Below are positions 7,726 to 15,885 of a DNA stretch of 64,000 nt, piece by piece (positions within the stretch are counted from its first letter, which is position 1; every line of letters begins with the position of its first letter). The notes under the pieces were generated by a model. The model worked only from the letters and a program-made list of their open reading frames with translations, was not told the origin of the DNA and did not search any database. Location: positions 3,854,001 to 3,918,000 of the forward strand of contig NZ_CP045496.1 of the NCBI RefSeq assembly GCF_015500075.1, given 5' to 3'. The DNA comes from Mesorhizobium sp. INR15 (GTDB lineage Bacteria > Pseudomonadota > Alphaproteobacteria > Rhizobiales > Rhizobiaceae). The position numbers and the translations under genes were made by a program.

Positions 7726-9204
7726 TCAATCCGACCACTTCACCTTGGTCAGGTCATTGGCCTGGATCGGTGCGTTTTCCCACAGGCCCTGCAGCTTGGC
7801 ATCCCAGACGCCCACCTTGGGCAATTCGTAGAGGAAGCCGACGACGGCATCATCGGCCAGGATCTTCTGCGCCTGTCCCAAAAGCTCCTTGCGTTTGGCC
7901 TCGTCGGAGGTGAGGTTCAGGTCGGCAATCACCTTGTTGAAGACAGGATTGTCGTAGTTGAAGTAATAATCCTTGCGCGAATAGATATCGATGTCGTTGG
8001 GCTCGGTGTGGGAGACGATGGTCAGGTCGTAGTCCTTCTTGGTGAACACCTGGTCCAGCCATTGCGCCCACTCGACCGGGATGATCTCCAGGTTGATGCC
8101 GACATCGCGAAGCTGCGAGGCGATGATCTCGCCGCCAAGCCGCGCATAGCTAGGCGGAGGCAGTTTCAACGTTGCCTTGAAGCCGTTTTCGAGACCTGCC
8201 TCCTTCAACAGTTCCTTGGCCTTGGCGATATCGTGCGGATAGCGGCCGGTGAGGTCGACATAATCCTTGTTGGCCGGAGACATATGCGAACCGATCGGCT
8301 GGCCGAGGCCAGCCGAGGCGCCGTCGATGATCGCCTTGCGGTCGAGTGCGTAGGAAATCGCCTGCCTGACCTGCAGCTTGTCGAAAGGCGGCTTCTTGTT
8401 GTTGATCGACAGGATGGTTTCGCCTTCGGTCGAACCGATCACCACCTTGAAGCGGGGATCGTCCTTGATCTGCGCGAGGCTGTCGGGATCGAAGAAGGGG
8501 AAGGCCTGAATGTCGCCGGAAAGCAGTGCCGGCACATAGGCCGCGGCGTCCGGCACGATGCGGAACTCGGCCTTTTCGAGTGACGGGGGCGTGCCCCAGT
8601 AATGGTCCGCCTTGACCAGGGTGATCGACGAACCCTTGGCCCAGCTCTGGAATTTGAAGGGACCGGTGCCGATTGGCTTTTCCTTGTTGGTATCGGCTGA
8701 TTCCGGCGCCACGATCACCGCGTCGCCCCAGCCCATGTTGTAGAGGAAGGAACCCTCGGGGTTCTTCAGCGTGACCTTCACCGTCGCCGGATCGACGACA
8801 TCAACCTTGTCGATGGCCGCGAACAGGCCTTTCTGGGCATTGACCGAATTGTCGGCGCGGGCGCGGTCCAGCGAGAATTTCACGTCGGTGGCATCGAAGT
8901 CGGTGCCGTCGTGGAATTTCACGCCGGTATGCAGCTTGAATGTGTAGGCCTTGCCGTCGTCGGAAATCGTCCAGCTTTCGGCCAGGTCGGGCAGCACCTC
9001 GCCATTGGGACCAATGCGGGTCAGGCCCTCGAAGACATTGGCGTAGAGCACCTCGTCGATCGCCGCGGCAGCACCAGCGGTCGGATCGAGATGTGGCGGT
9101 TCGAGCGGAATGCCGATGACAAGATCGGTGCGGGCGGCAAATGCCGAGGTTCCCGTTGCCAGTGCCAGCGTGGCGGCGGCCAGAATGGTTTTCCACAATT
9201 TCAT
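7726..9204 (-). CDS. Periplasmic substrate-binding protein (family 5, peptide type)
   Basis: A 492-residue secreted solute-binding protein of the SBP_bac_5 (DppA/OppA) family. It has an N-terminal signal peptide (KLWKTILAAATLALATGTSAFA, cleaved around residue 24) and the opening TDLVIGIPLEPPHLDPT. The family landmarks KFHDGTDFDATDVKFSLDRA and IGTGPFKF are present. The ATG at 9204 has GGGGAG seven bases upstream; longer in-frame starts would bury the signal peptide. It delivers cargo to the permeases encoded downstream. The neighbouring M20 deacylase suggests an N-acylated amino acid or peptide, but this is inference. Confidence 0.95.
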   Translation of the reverse strand: MKLWKTILAAATLALATGTSAFAARTDLVIGIPLEPPHLDPTAGAAAAIDEVLYANVFEGLTRIGPNGEVLPDLAESWTISDDGKAYTFKLHTGVKFHDGTDFDATDVKFSLDRARADNSVNAQKGLFAAIDKVDVVDPATVKVTLKNPEGSFLYNMGWGDAVIVAPESADTNKEKPIGTGPFKFQSWAKGSSITLVKADHYWGTPPSLEKAEFRIVPDAAAYVPALLSGDIQAFPFFDPDSLAQIKDDPRFKVVIGSTEGETILSINNKKPPFDKLQVRQAISYALDRKAIIDGASAGLGQPIGSHMSPANKDYVDLTGRYPHDIAKAKELLKEAGLENGFKATLKLPPPSYARLGGEIIASQLRDVGINLEIIPVEWAQWLDQVFTKKDYDLTIVSHTEPNDIDIYSRKDYYFNYDNPVFNKVIADLNLTSDEAKRKELLGQAQKILADDAVVGFLYELPKVGVWDAKLQGLWENAPIQANDLTKVKWSD

Positions 9205-9273
9205 CGTGCAACTCCCCAATGCTCGAACCGGGCGGATAGAAGCGTGATTTCGCGGCGGAGTAAATTGCGTTTC

Positions 9274-9290
9274 TTGCTGCATTGCAGCAA
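9274..9290. repeat. Small perfect hairpin before the binding-protein gene
   Basis: TTGCTGC-ATT-GCAGCAA, seven base pairs, in the 146-base spacer between the M20 gene and the binding-protein gene. It has no T-run on the minus strand. It may be an operator, a processing site or chance. Confidence 0.3.
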
Positions 9291-9350
9291 CAAAAGGAAT
9301 GTTTTTACTCGAGGCGGCTCGATCGATCGAAGATTGCTGGCGCGGGCGGC

Positions 9351-10628
9351 CTATCCGGCGCCGTTCCGTAGCAGCACATTGAGGCCGATCGCCATGACCT
9401 TGGCCGATTGCACCATGTCGGCGATGCCGACCCATTCGTCAGGCCTGTGGGCCAGGTCGAGAATGCCCGGACCATAGGCGATACAGTCATAGATATGGCC
9501 GATGCGGGCAATGTGCTTCTGGTCATAGGTGCCGGGCGAAATGACATAGTCGGGCTCGCGGTCGAAGATTTCCATGATGCCTTGCGCCACGGCCTTCACC
9601 ACCGGCGCGTCACGCTCGGTCATCAGCGGCAGCACTTCCATGATGTCGCGGATTTTATAGTCGAATTTCTTTCGCTCGCGCTTCAGCCGGTCGAGAATAT
9701 CGGTCACTTCGCTTTTGACCGTGCCGAGGTCCTCCTCGAGCAGGAAGCGGCGATCGATTGTCAGCCGGCAGGAATCGGGCACGTTGGGCGAGGGCAGGCC
9801 GGGGCGGAAATCCTCGGTCTGGCCACCATGGATCGAATTGATGTTCATGGTCGAGCGTTTCGCGCCCTCCGGCACCACGGGCATGCGCGTCATCTTGCGG
9901 TCGAGTGCGGGAAACAACTCGTCCTCGAATGCCCGGAGCACGGCGCCCATGTGGCGCACCGCATTGTCGCCGAGGAAGGGCATCGAGCCATGAGCCATCT
10001 CGCCCTTGGTCTCGATCTCCGCCCACCAGACGCCGCGATGGCCAAGGCAGATGCGGTCCTTGTTCAACGGTTCGGGAATGATGACGTGGTCGACCCTGGG
10101 TTTCGAGAAATAGCCAAGCCCGGCCAGATGGGCGACGCCACCGAAGCCGCCGGATTCCTCGTCGACCGTGCCTGAAATTTCGATGGCGCCGGGAAAGTCG
10201 GGAAAAACTTCCATGAAAGCCTCGGCGGCGATGATGGATGCCGCGAGCCCGCCCTTCATGTCACAGGCGCCACGGCCATAAACCTTGCCATCCCTGACAA
10301 GGCCGGCGAACGGATCGACGGTCCACCCGTCGCCAGCCTCGACCACGTCTATGTGCGAATTGAAATGAACGCAGGGGCCGGATGATCTCCCGTCGAAACG
10401 GGCGACGACATTGACTCGTGGGTAGCGATCAGTGTCGCCGGGCGTGCCTTCCGCCCGGATGAACTCGGTTTCGAAGCCGCGCCGTTTCAGCCGCGCGCCA
10501 ATGTATTCCGCGCAGGGCCGGTAGGCCTCGCCTGGCGGGTTGATGGTTGGAAATCTGATCAGGTCGGTGGTCAGTGCGACCAGGTCGTCGGCCCGGTCAT
10601 CGATCGCCTTGAGGAGTCGTTCATTCAT
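9351..10628 (-). CDS. M20-family deacylase (ArgE/DapE-like)
   Basis: A 425-residue zinc hydrolase of the M20 family, ArgE/DapE/CPG2-like. The metal and catalytic motifs are in order: HFNSHIDVVEAGDGW (His-x-Asp), GRGACDMKGG (bridging Asp), DEESGGFGG (catalytic and ligand Glu pair), followed by the dimerisation insert. Such enzymes remove acyl groups from N-acylated amino acids or split dipeptides. It is the first gene of the peptide-importer operon, so it probably processes the imported compound in the cytoplasm. The ATG at 10628 starts MNERLLKAI; the ribosome site is weak. The exact substrate is not predictable. Confidence 0.9.
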   Translation of the reverse strand: MNERLLKAIDDRADDLVALTTDLIRFPTINPPGEAYRPCAEYIGARLKRRGFETEFIRAEGTPGDTDRYPRVNVVARFDGRSSGPCVHFNSHIDVVEAGDGWTVDPFAGLVRDGKVYGRGACDMKGGLAASIIAAEAFMEVFPDFPGAIEISGTVDEESGGFGGVAHLAGLGYFSKPRVDHVIIPEPLNKDRICLGHRGVWWAEIETKGEMAHGSMPFLGDNAVRHMGAVLRAFEDELFPALDRKMTRMPVVPEGAKRSTMNINSIHGGQTEDFRPGLPSPNVPDSCRLTIDRRFLLEEDLGTVKSEVTDILDRLKRERKKFDYKIRDIMEVLPLMTERDAPVVKAVAQGIMEIFDREPDYVISPGTYDQKHIARIGHIYDCIAYGPGILDLAHRPDEWVGIADMVQSAKVMAIGLNVLLRNGAG

Positions 10629-10851
10629 TCGGACGATTGAGCAGCGATCTCGATGGTTTTGCAAGCCTGTTGGGAGAAGGCCGGTGGCGCCGTGTCGTTG
10701 CGGCAACTATCACGGGAAAATCGTTCAAATTGGACGCATTGAATTGGCCAATTGATCAAGGAGTGTGTGGTATCCCGTTCACCTGCCATTAAAAAACTGA
10801 AAAACAACGTGATGGCAGGCAGGCAAGGGGCAATCAAAGGGGTTTGATCGC

Positions 10852-11280
10852 ATGAAAAAGTTCTTTCTTGTAGCCGCGATGCTGGCAACCGCACTCTTTG
10901 GCGCGCCGGTTGCGAGCCAGGCGGCGATGTTGGAAGCAAATATCGACGTGTCCTCGCAGACCATGACGGTCCGGTACGGCATGGAGGTTTACCGGTGGAC
11001 CGTGTCCACCGCGCGGCCCGGCTATTTCACGCCGCGCGGCACGTATAGGCCGCAGCGGACGGCGAGGATGTGGTATTCGAAAAAATACCATATGTCGCCG
11101 ATGCCGTATTCCGTGTTCTTCCATGGTGGCTATGCCATCCACGGCACTGGCGCGGTCCGGCAGCTTGGGCGTCCGGCCTCGCATGGTTGCGTAAGGCTGC
11201 ATACCGCCAATGCCGCCACCTTCTATTCGATGGTGAAGGAAGTCGGCTTCGGCAATACACGGATCGTCGTCACCAACTAG
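10852..11280 (+). CDS. Secreted L,D-transpeptidase (YkuD domain)
   Basis: A 142-residue periplasmic protein consisting of a signal peptide (about residues 1-25, ending SQAA) and a minimal YkuD catalytic domain. The catalytic signature HG...SHGCVRLH is intact, with His97, His111 and Cys113. L,D-transpeptidases cross-link peptidoglycan through 3-3 bonds or attach outer-membrane proteins to peptidoglycan. There is no LysM or other binding domain, so targeting must come from the catalytic domain itself. The gene stands alone with a hairpin terminator downstream, next to an outer-membrane protein gene on the same strand. Confidence 0.92.
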   Translation: MKKFFLVAAMLATALFGAPVASQAAMLEANIDVSSQTMTVRYGMEVYRWTVSTARPGYFTPRGTYRPQRTARMWYSKKYHMSPMPYSVFFHGGYAIHGTGAVRQLGRPASHGCVRLHTANAATFYSMVKEVGFGNTRIVVTN

Positions 11281-11386
11281 ACGGATGCCGCTGTCTCTCT
11301 GCCCCAGCCGCGCATTGCCCGAGGGCAGGCTTCGAGGTGTCGCGTTTTCGGCGATTCCGGCTCAAAACGTTGCAGGAATATCGCAT

Positions 11387-11406
11387 CGGCACCCAAAAGG
11401 GTGCCG
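11387..11406 (+). terminator. Hairpin downstream of the L,D-transpeptidase gene
   Basis: Perfect eight-base-pair stem CGGCACCC-AAAA-GGGTGCCG followed by TTACGTCATATTTC. The T content is modest, so termination may be partial. It lies between the transpeptidase and the barrel gene. Confidence 0.5.
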
Positions 11407-11489
11407 TTACGTCATATTTCGTCTCGCTAATGTTTTTGAGCCGCCGCCGGTTGTGCTAGCTTTCTGACAGGCAACTTATGAGGGCTCTG

Positions 11490-12335
11490 ATGTATCGACT
11501 TCTTCTTGGCGCAGCGGCAATTGCCGCAACCGCAACCGCAACGTCCGCGTTCGCGGCTGATGCCATCGTCATGACTCCGGAAGTCGCAGGTCCACATATC
11601 TCAGGCTATGTCGAAGCTTATCTCGGGGGGCTCTATCTGACCGTCCCCGGCGACCATGCGTCCGCTACGACCGCAGGTGGCACCGGTCGGGTGAATTTCC
11701 CGATCGATTCCCGCTGGAACGTCCAAACTGACGCGTTTGTCGATTCGCTTTGGATCCAGGGACAGAATCTCTACGGGTATGGCGGCGCGGTTCACGGCTA
11801 CTGGCGCGACCCCAGTTCATACGCTCTTGGCGGATTCGCCACAATTGAAGGCTATGGCGGCGTTAATTTTGGCGGCCAGAACCTCTACAACTTCACGGTC
11901 GGCCCCGAGGCTCAGGCCTATTTCGGCAATGTGACACTCTATGGCCAGGTTGACTATGGTCAGATACGGGCCAGCGGTTCGTCGGATCATTTGGACACCT
12001 GGGGCGGCCGTGGCGTGGTGCGCTATTTCGCCCGGGATAATCTTCGCTTCGATGCCGAACTCGGCTACTCGACGATCTCGCTCGGTGGCGAGCATCTCAA
12101 TACCGTAACCGGGGCACTGCAGGCTATGTATCGGTTTTCCGGGACGCCGCTTTCGGTGTTTGGCCGCTATCAACTGGATCATCTGTCGACAAGCGGTGTG
12201 AGTGAGAACATCCACAAATATGTGATCGGCCTGCGGGCGAGCTTCGGTTCCGACACGTTGCTTGACGAAGACCGTAACGGCGCCACGATGGATACCTATC
12301 GGCCGAATATTATCCAGCCGTTCGGGGGTGGTTGA
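11490..12335 (+). CDS. Outer-membrane beta-barrel protein, function unknown
   Basis: A 281-residue exported protein. A signal peptide (MYRLLLGAAA to SAFAAD, about 24 residues) is followed by alternating polar and hydrophobic strands rich in Gly, Tyr and Asp (for example HISGYVEAYLGGLYL, FRFDAELGYSTISL-like segments), as expected for an outer-membrane barrel. The ATG at 11490 is preferred because GAGGG lies five bases upstream; an in-frame ATG at 11478 is possible. Unusually for a barrel it ends with a soluble-looking tail, and lacks the usual terminal Phe. It resembles no porin I can name. A strong terminator follows. Confidence 0.75.
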   Translation: MYRLLLGAAAIAATATATSAFAADAIVMTPEVAGPHISGYVEAYLGGLYLTVPGDHASATTAGGTGRVNFPIDSRWNVQTDAFVDSLWIQGQNLYGYGGAVHGYWRDPSSYALGGFATIEGYGGVNFGGQNLYNFTVGPEAQAYFGNVTLYGQVDYGQIRASGSSDHLDTWGGRGVVRYFARDNLRFDAELGYSTISLGGEHLNTVTGALQAMYRFSGTPLSVFGRYQLDHLSTSGVSENIHKYVIGLRASFGSDTLLDEDRNGATMDTYRPNIIQPFGGG

Positions 12336-12368
12336 CGGCGCATCGGGCCAAAGACCCGATTTGAAAAG

Positions 12369-12397
12369 CCGCGAAGAACGATCTTCGCGGTTTTTTT
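12369..12397 (+). terminator. Rho-independent terminator of the barrel-protein gene
   Basis: Stem CCGCGAAGA-ACGA-TCTTCGCGG (nine perfect base pairs) followed by seven T. On the minus strand the same stem is followed by CTTTTC, so it may also stop transcription of the convergent lpxXL gene ending at 12422. Confidence 0.9.
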
Positions 12398-12421
12398 ACG
12401 CTTACAGTTCGCTGGCGCAGC

Positions 12422-13408
12422 CTAATTTGCCTGCGTCGCTTTCGGACGCGGCCCACGCTTCCAGATGCTGATTTCCCAACGCTTGTGGAACCACATCCAC
12501 TGACCCGGATCCTCGCGCACCCAGCGCTCGACCACGTCGTTGAGAAGCTGGGTGAGGGCAGGAACATCAACGCTGCCGTTGGCGGCACGCGGCAATGTCA
12601 GCTTGTCCTCGATCTCCAGCCGGAAGCGGTTGCCGGGCAGCCGCACGCAGCGCGCCGGATAGACATCGCAGTCATAGTGCCGGGCAAGTGTGCCAAGCAC
12701 GCGGTTGCTCTGGCAGGGCCGGCCAAAGAATGTCGTCGCAAGCCCGTTGGAGAACTTCTGATCGACAAGAATGCCGATATTGCCGCCATTCTCCAAAACC
12801 GACGCCAGCGCGAATGAAGCGCCGGTCGACGACGGCAGCAGCGACCCCATGGTCGAGCGGCGCGTCGAATGGATGTAGTCGGCGAGATATGGATTGTTGG
12901 GCGGGCGAAACAGCGCCGTGATGTTCATGCCGAACGTAGCCGCCGCCACCGGCAGCAGCTCGAAATTGCCGAGATGCCCGGTGAAAATAATGTGCGGCTT
13001 CTGCTCGCCGGCGATCTCCAGGAAATGATCGGCGCCCTTGACCTCGATGCGGCCAGGCGTCGTCGCCTTCGGATCATAGTCGAACAGGGCGTCGAGAAAG
13101 ATGTACTCGGCGGCGAGGCGGGCCATGTTGCCCCACATGTCGGAGGCGATGGCCTGGATTTCGGCTTCGCTCTTTTCGGGGTAGGCCAGGCGCAGATTGT
13201 CGACAGCCACTTGATGGCGGCCGACCCGGGGCCCGACGCGGCGGGCAACGCGGTCGGCGAAGTTCAGCGCACTGTCGACCGGCAGCAGGCGCAGCAAGGA
13301 AATGATCAGCATGGCGACACGCGCGACCAACCAGTAGTTGGCCTGGCGGAGCAGCCGGCCATACCGAAACTTGAAGTCCCGGCGAACCTTCTTGAACTCA
13401 CTGGTCAA
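12422..13408 (-). CDS. lpxXL: Very-long-chain lipid A acyltransferase LpxXL
   Basis: A 328-residue inner-membrane acyltransferase of the LpxL/HtrB family. It has one N-terminal membrane anchor (about residues 27-45) and the H-x4-E catalytic motif in GHLGNFE (His145, Glu150), followed by FRPPNNPYLADYI. It ends a cluster with acpXL, two ketosynthase genes and a dehydrogenase, the arrangement that in Rhizobium attaches a 27-hydroxyoctacosanoate-type chain from AcpXL to lipid A; hence the name. The start is a TTG at 13408 with AGGAA upstream; no ATG lies before the membrane helix. A palindromic repeat separates it from the dehydrogenase gene. Confidence 0.88.
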   Translation of the reverse strand: MTSEFKKVRRDFKFRYGRLLRQANYWLVARVAMLIISLLRLLPVDSALNFADRVARRVGPRVGRHQVAVDNLRLAYPEKSEAEIQAIASDMWGNMARLAAEYIFLDALFDYDPKATTPGRIEVKGADHFLEIAGEQKPHIIFTGHLGNFELLPVAAATFGMNITALFRPPNNPYLADYIHSTRRSTMGSLLPSSTGASFALASVLENGGNIGILVDQKFSNGLATTFFGRPCQSNRVLGTLARHYDCDVYPARCVRLPGNRFRLEIEDKLTLPRAANGSVDVPALTQLLNDVVERWVREDPGQWMWFHKRWEISIWKRGPRPKATQAN

Positions 13409-13472
13409 GGCGAAGCGTTCCTGGAGCCTGTTCCACCCTGATGGAATGGGAGTGGGGCACTGTCCACGATCT

Positions 13473-13504
13473 GATCCGAAAACCGCTAGCCACTTTTCGG
13501 GATC
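13473..13504. repeat. Palindromic intergenic repeat, copy 2
   Basis: GATCCGAAAA-CCGCTAGCCAC-TTTTCGGGATC, directly abutting the stop codon of the upstream dehydrogenase gene and lying before lpxXL. It shares the GAAAACCG...CACTTTTC core with the copy at 3680-3736. Confidence 0.65.
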
Positions 13505-14530
13505 CTAGACGCGTAAAATGATCTTGCCGAAGACGTCGCGGCCTTCCATGCGCTTCAACGCCGCGTCGATATCGTCAAAGCCGACTTCGGTGTCGATCAC
13601 CGGCGCGACCTGTCCCGCCGCCATCTTTTGCATGGCGTTGGCCATGTTTTCCATACGGCAGCCAAAGGAGCCCAGCAGTTTCAGCTGTTGCTGGAACAGT
13701 TGCATCAGGTTGATCTGCGTCGACACACCAGAGGTCGACCCGCAGGTGACCAGGCGTCCACCGCGCTTCATGCACAGCATCGACGCGGCAAAGGTGTCGG
13801 TGCCGACATGCTCGAAGACAACGTCGACGCCCTTCTTCTTGGTCAATTTGCGCACGACGCCTTCAAAGCGGTCGTCGCGATAGTTGATGACATGATCGGC
13901 GCCGAGCGCCTTGGCCTTGTCGATCTTCTCGTTCGAACCGACGGTGGTGATGACGGTGCAACCCATCCGCTTCGCCAGCTGGATGGCCGCCGAACCGATA
14001 CCGGAACCGCCGGCATGAACGAGGATCGTTTCGCCGGGCTGAAGCCTGGCGTTGTCGAAGAGCATGTGTTCGACGGTGCCGAAGGTGACGGGGGCGACAG
14101 CCGCGCCGATATCGCTCACGCCGGGCGGCGCGGGCACCAGCAGGCGCGCCGGCAGGTTGATCTTCTCCTGGGCAAAGCCGTCGAGATGGAAACCGTGCAC
14201 GCCGGAGACATGCTCGCACAGATTGTCGCGGCCTTCGCGGCAGGCGCGGCAAAGCCCGCAGGTGCGGGCGCCATAGATGGATACCAATTGGCCAGGCAGG
14301 AGATTGGAAACGCCGGGGCCGACCGTCTCGACCTCGCCGGAGGCTTCGGCGCCGACGACCAGCGGCAGCTTGCGCTTGGCGAAAGCCATGCCGCGCCAGC
14401 CCCACACGTCGATGTGGTTCAGCGCTACGGCCTTGATGCGCAGCGTCACTTCGCCCAGGGCGGGCGGTGGGGGAGATGGCAGGTCCACCGTTTCAAGACG
14501 GCGGTCCTCGATAAGTTGCAATGCGCGCAT
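13505..14530 (-). CDS. Zinc-type alcohol dehydrogenase/quinone reductase of the VLCFA cluster
   Basis: A 341-residue medium-chain dehydrogenase/reductase. The N-terminal GroES-like domain has the four-Cys structural zinc lobe CGLCRACREGRDNLCEH. The Rossmann domain has the nucleotide motif VHAGGSGIGSAAIQLAK. The gene corresponds to adh2XL of the rhizobial acpXL cluster, where it is thought to act in making or modifying the 28-carbon hydroxy acyl chain, possibly as an enoyl reductase; that role is inferred from context. It starts at the ATG 14530, 37 bases after the stop of the fabF1-type gene, and is followed by a palindromic repeat before lpxXL. Confidence 0.88.
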   Translation of the reverse strand: MRALQLIEDRRLETVDLPSPPPPALGEVTLRIKAVALNHIDVWGWRGMAFAKRKLPLVVGAEASGEVETVGPGVSNLLPGQLVSIYGARTCGLCRACREGRDNLCEHVSGVHGFHLDGFAQEKINLPARLLVPAPPGVSDIGAAVAPVTFGTVEHMLFDNARLQPGETILVHAGGSGIGSAAIQLAKRMGCTVITTVGSNEKIDKAKALGADHVINYRDDRFEGVVRKLTKKKGVDVVFEHVGTDTFAASMLCMKRGGRLVTCGSTSGVSTQINLMQLFQQQLKLLGSFGCRMENMANAMQKMAAGQVAPVIDTEVGFDDIDAALKRMEGRDVFGKIILRV

Positions 14531-14567
14531 TGAGCCTGTCGGTTCTGTTTGAGCGGAAGGCGCTCGC

Positions 14568-15839
14568 TTAGACCGGTTCCCGCGCCATGACAAGGCAAGT
14601 GTTCTGGCCGCCGAAGCCGAACGAGTTCGACAAAACGCTGCTGACCTCGGCGTTGCGCTTCTTGTTGGGCACCACGTCGAGCAGGATTGCCGGGTCGGGA
14701 TTGTCGTAGTTGATGGTCGGCGGGATGACGCTTTCACGCATGGTCATCAGCGAAAATGCCGCCTCGACCGCACCGGCGGCCGACAGGGTGTGACCAATCA
14801 TCGACTTGTTGGACGAGACCGGGATCGAGCCGATCCGCTCGCCGAACACTGTCGATAGCGACAGATGCTCCATCTTGTCGTTTTCGGGTGTCGAGGTGCC
14901 GTGCGCGTTGACATAGTCTATCTCGTCTTCGCTCAGGCCGGCATCGGCAAGAGCGGCACGCACCGCCGCGATTGCCGGCGAACCATCCGGCTTGGAGCGG
15001 GTGCGATGGAAATCATCGGCCTTTTCGCCGCAGCCGCGCAGGATGCCGAGAACCGTGGCGCCACGCGCCAGCGCCGCCTCCAGCGATTCCAGCACAAGTG
15101 CGCCGGAGCCCTCGGCCAAAACGAAGCCGTCACGGTCCTTGGAGAAGGGCTTCGAGGCCTTTTCCGGAATGTCGTTGTGCGTCGAAAGCGCCGACAGCAG
15201 CGAGAACCGGATCAGCGCCTCGGCGGTCGCCGAGCCGTCGGCGCCGATCGACAACGCCCGATCGCATTCTCCGCGGCGGATCGCCTCGACGCCAAGCTGG
15301 ATGGCGGTGGCGCCCGACGCGCAAGCCGTCGATAGCGTGATCGGCAGGCCGCGTGTGCCGAAACGGTCGGCGAGCCGGTCGGCAATCGAGCCGAACTGGG
15401 TGGTTTCGAAGATGTCGAGTTCCTTCAGCCCCCGCGCAACCCGCAGCAGCCTTTCGGTGCCGGTATCTTCCTTGTCGGAATTGTAGAGTGAAAACCGCTC
15501 GCTCCAGTCGAGTTCGACCGGCGGCGAGGCAAGAAAGAGCGGTCCGCCGAAATTGCTCGCGTTAAAGCCGGCTTCGGCAACGGCCTCATGCGCGGCGGTC
15601 TCGGCCAGTTCATAGGTAAGGAGGCTTGCACCCTTCGAGCTTGATGCCAGAAAGTCGACCGTGCCGGAGATACGGGTGTTCAGATGGTCGACCGGGAAAC
15701 GGGTGATCGGGTGGATGCCGGATTTGCCCGCGGTCAGCGCCGCCCAGTTGTCGGTCTTGCCGACGCCAAGCGAGGTTACCACGCCGATGCCGGTGACAGC
15801 GACGATTGGCCTGCCCATGTGATCGTTCAGATTGGCCAT
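14568..15839 (-). CDS. Beta-ketoacyl-ACP synthase of the VLCFA cluster (FabF1XL type)
   Basis: A 423-residue ketosynthase of the KAS II/FabF family with a complete active site: Cys173 in LSTACASGA, His313 in NAHGTSTPE and His350 in KSMIGHTLSAAG. It condenses malonyl-ACP with acyl-AcpXL to extend the very long acyl chain destined for lipid A. The ATG at 15839 (MANLNDHMG) has GAGG four bases upstream; a longer upstream frame overlaps the preceding gene. It follows a second, degenerate ketosynthase gene by 46 bases. The pair resembles the ketosynthase/chain-length-factor pairs of type II polyketide systems. Confidence 0.92.
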   Translation of the reverse strand: MANLNDHMGRPIVAVTGIGVVTSLGVGKTDNWAALTAGKSGIHPITRFPVDHLNTRISGTVDFLASSSKGASLLTYELAETAAHEAVAEAGFNASNFGGPLFLASPPVELDWSERFSLYNSDKEDTGTERLLRVARGLKELDIFETTQFGSIADRLADRFGTRGLPITLSTACASGATAIQLGVEAIRRGECDRALSIGADGSATAEALIRFSLLSALSTHNDIPEKASKPFSKDRDGFVLAEGSGALVLESLEAALARGATVLGILRGCGEKADDFHRTRSKPDGSPAIAAVRAALADAGLSEDEIDYVNAHGTSTPENDKMEHLSLSTVFGERIGSIPVSSNKSMIGHTLSAAGAVEAAFSLMTMRESVIPPTINYDNPDPAILLDVVPNKKRNAEVSSVLSNSFGFGGQNTCLVMAREPV

Positions 15840-15885
15840 GTGCCCTCGACCGTTTGTCTCTTTGGCATGGATCCTCAACGTCGCC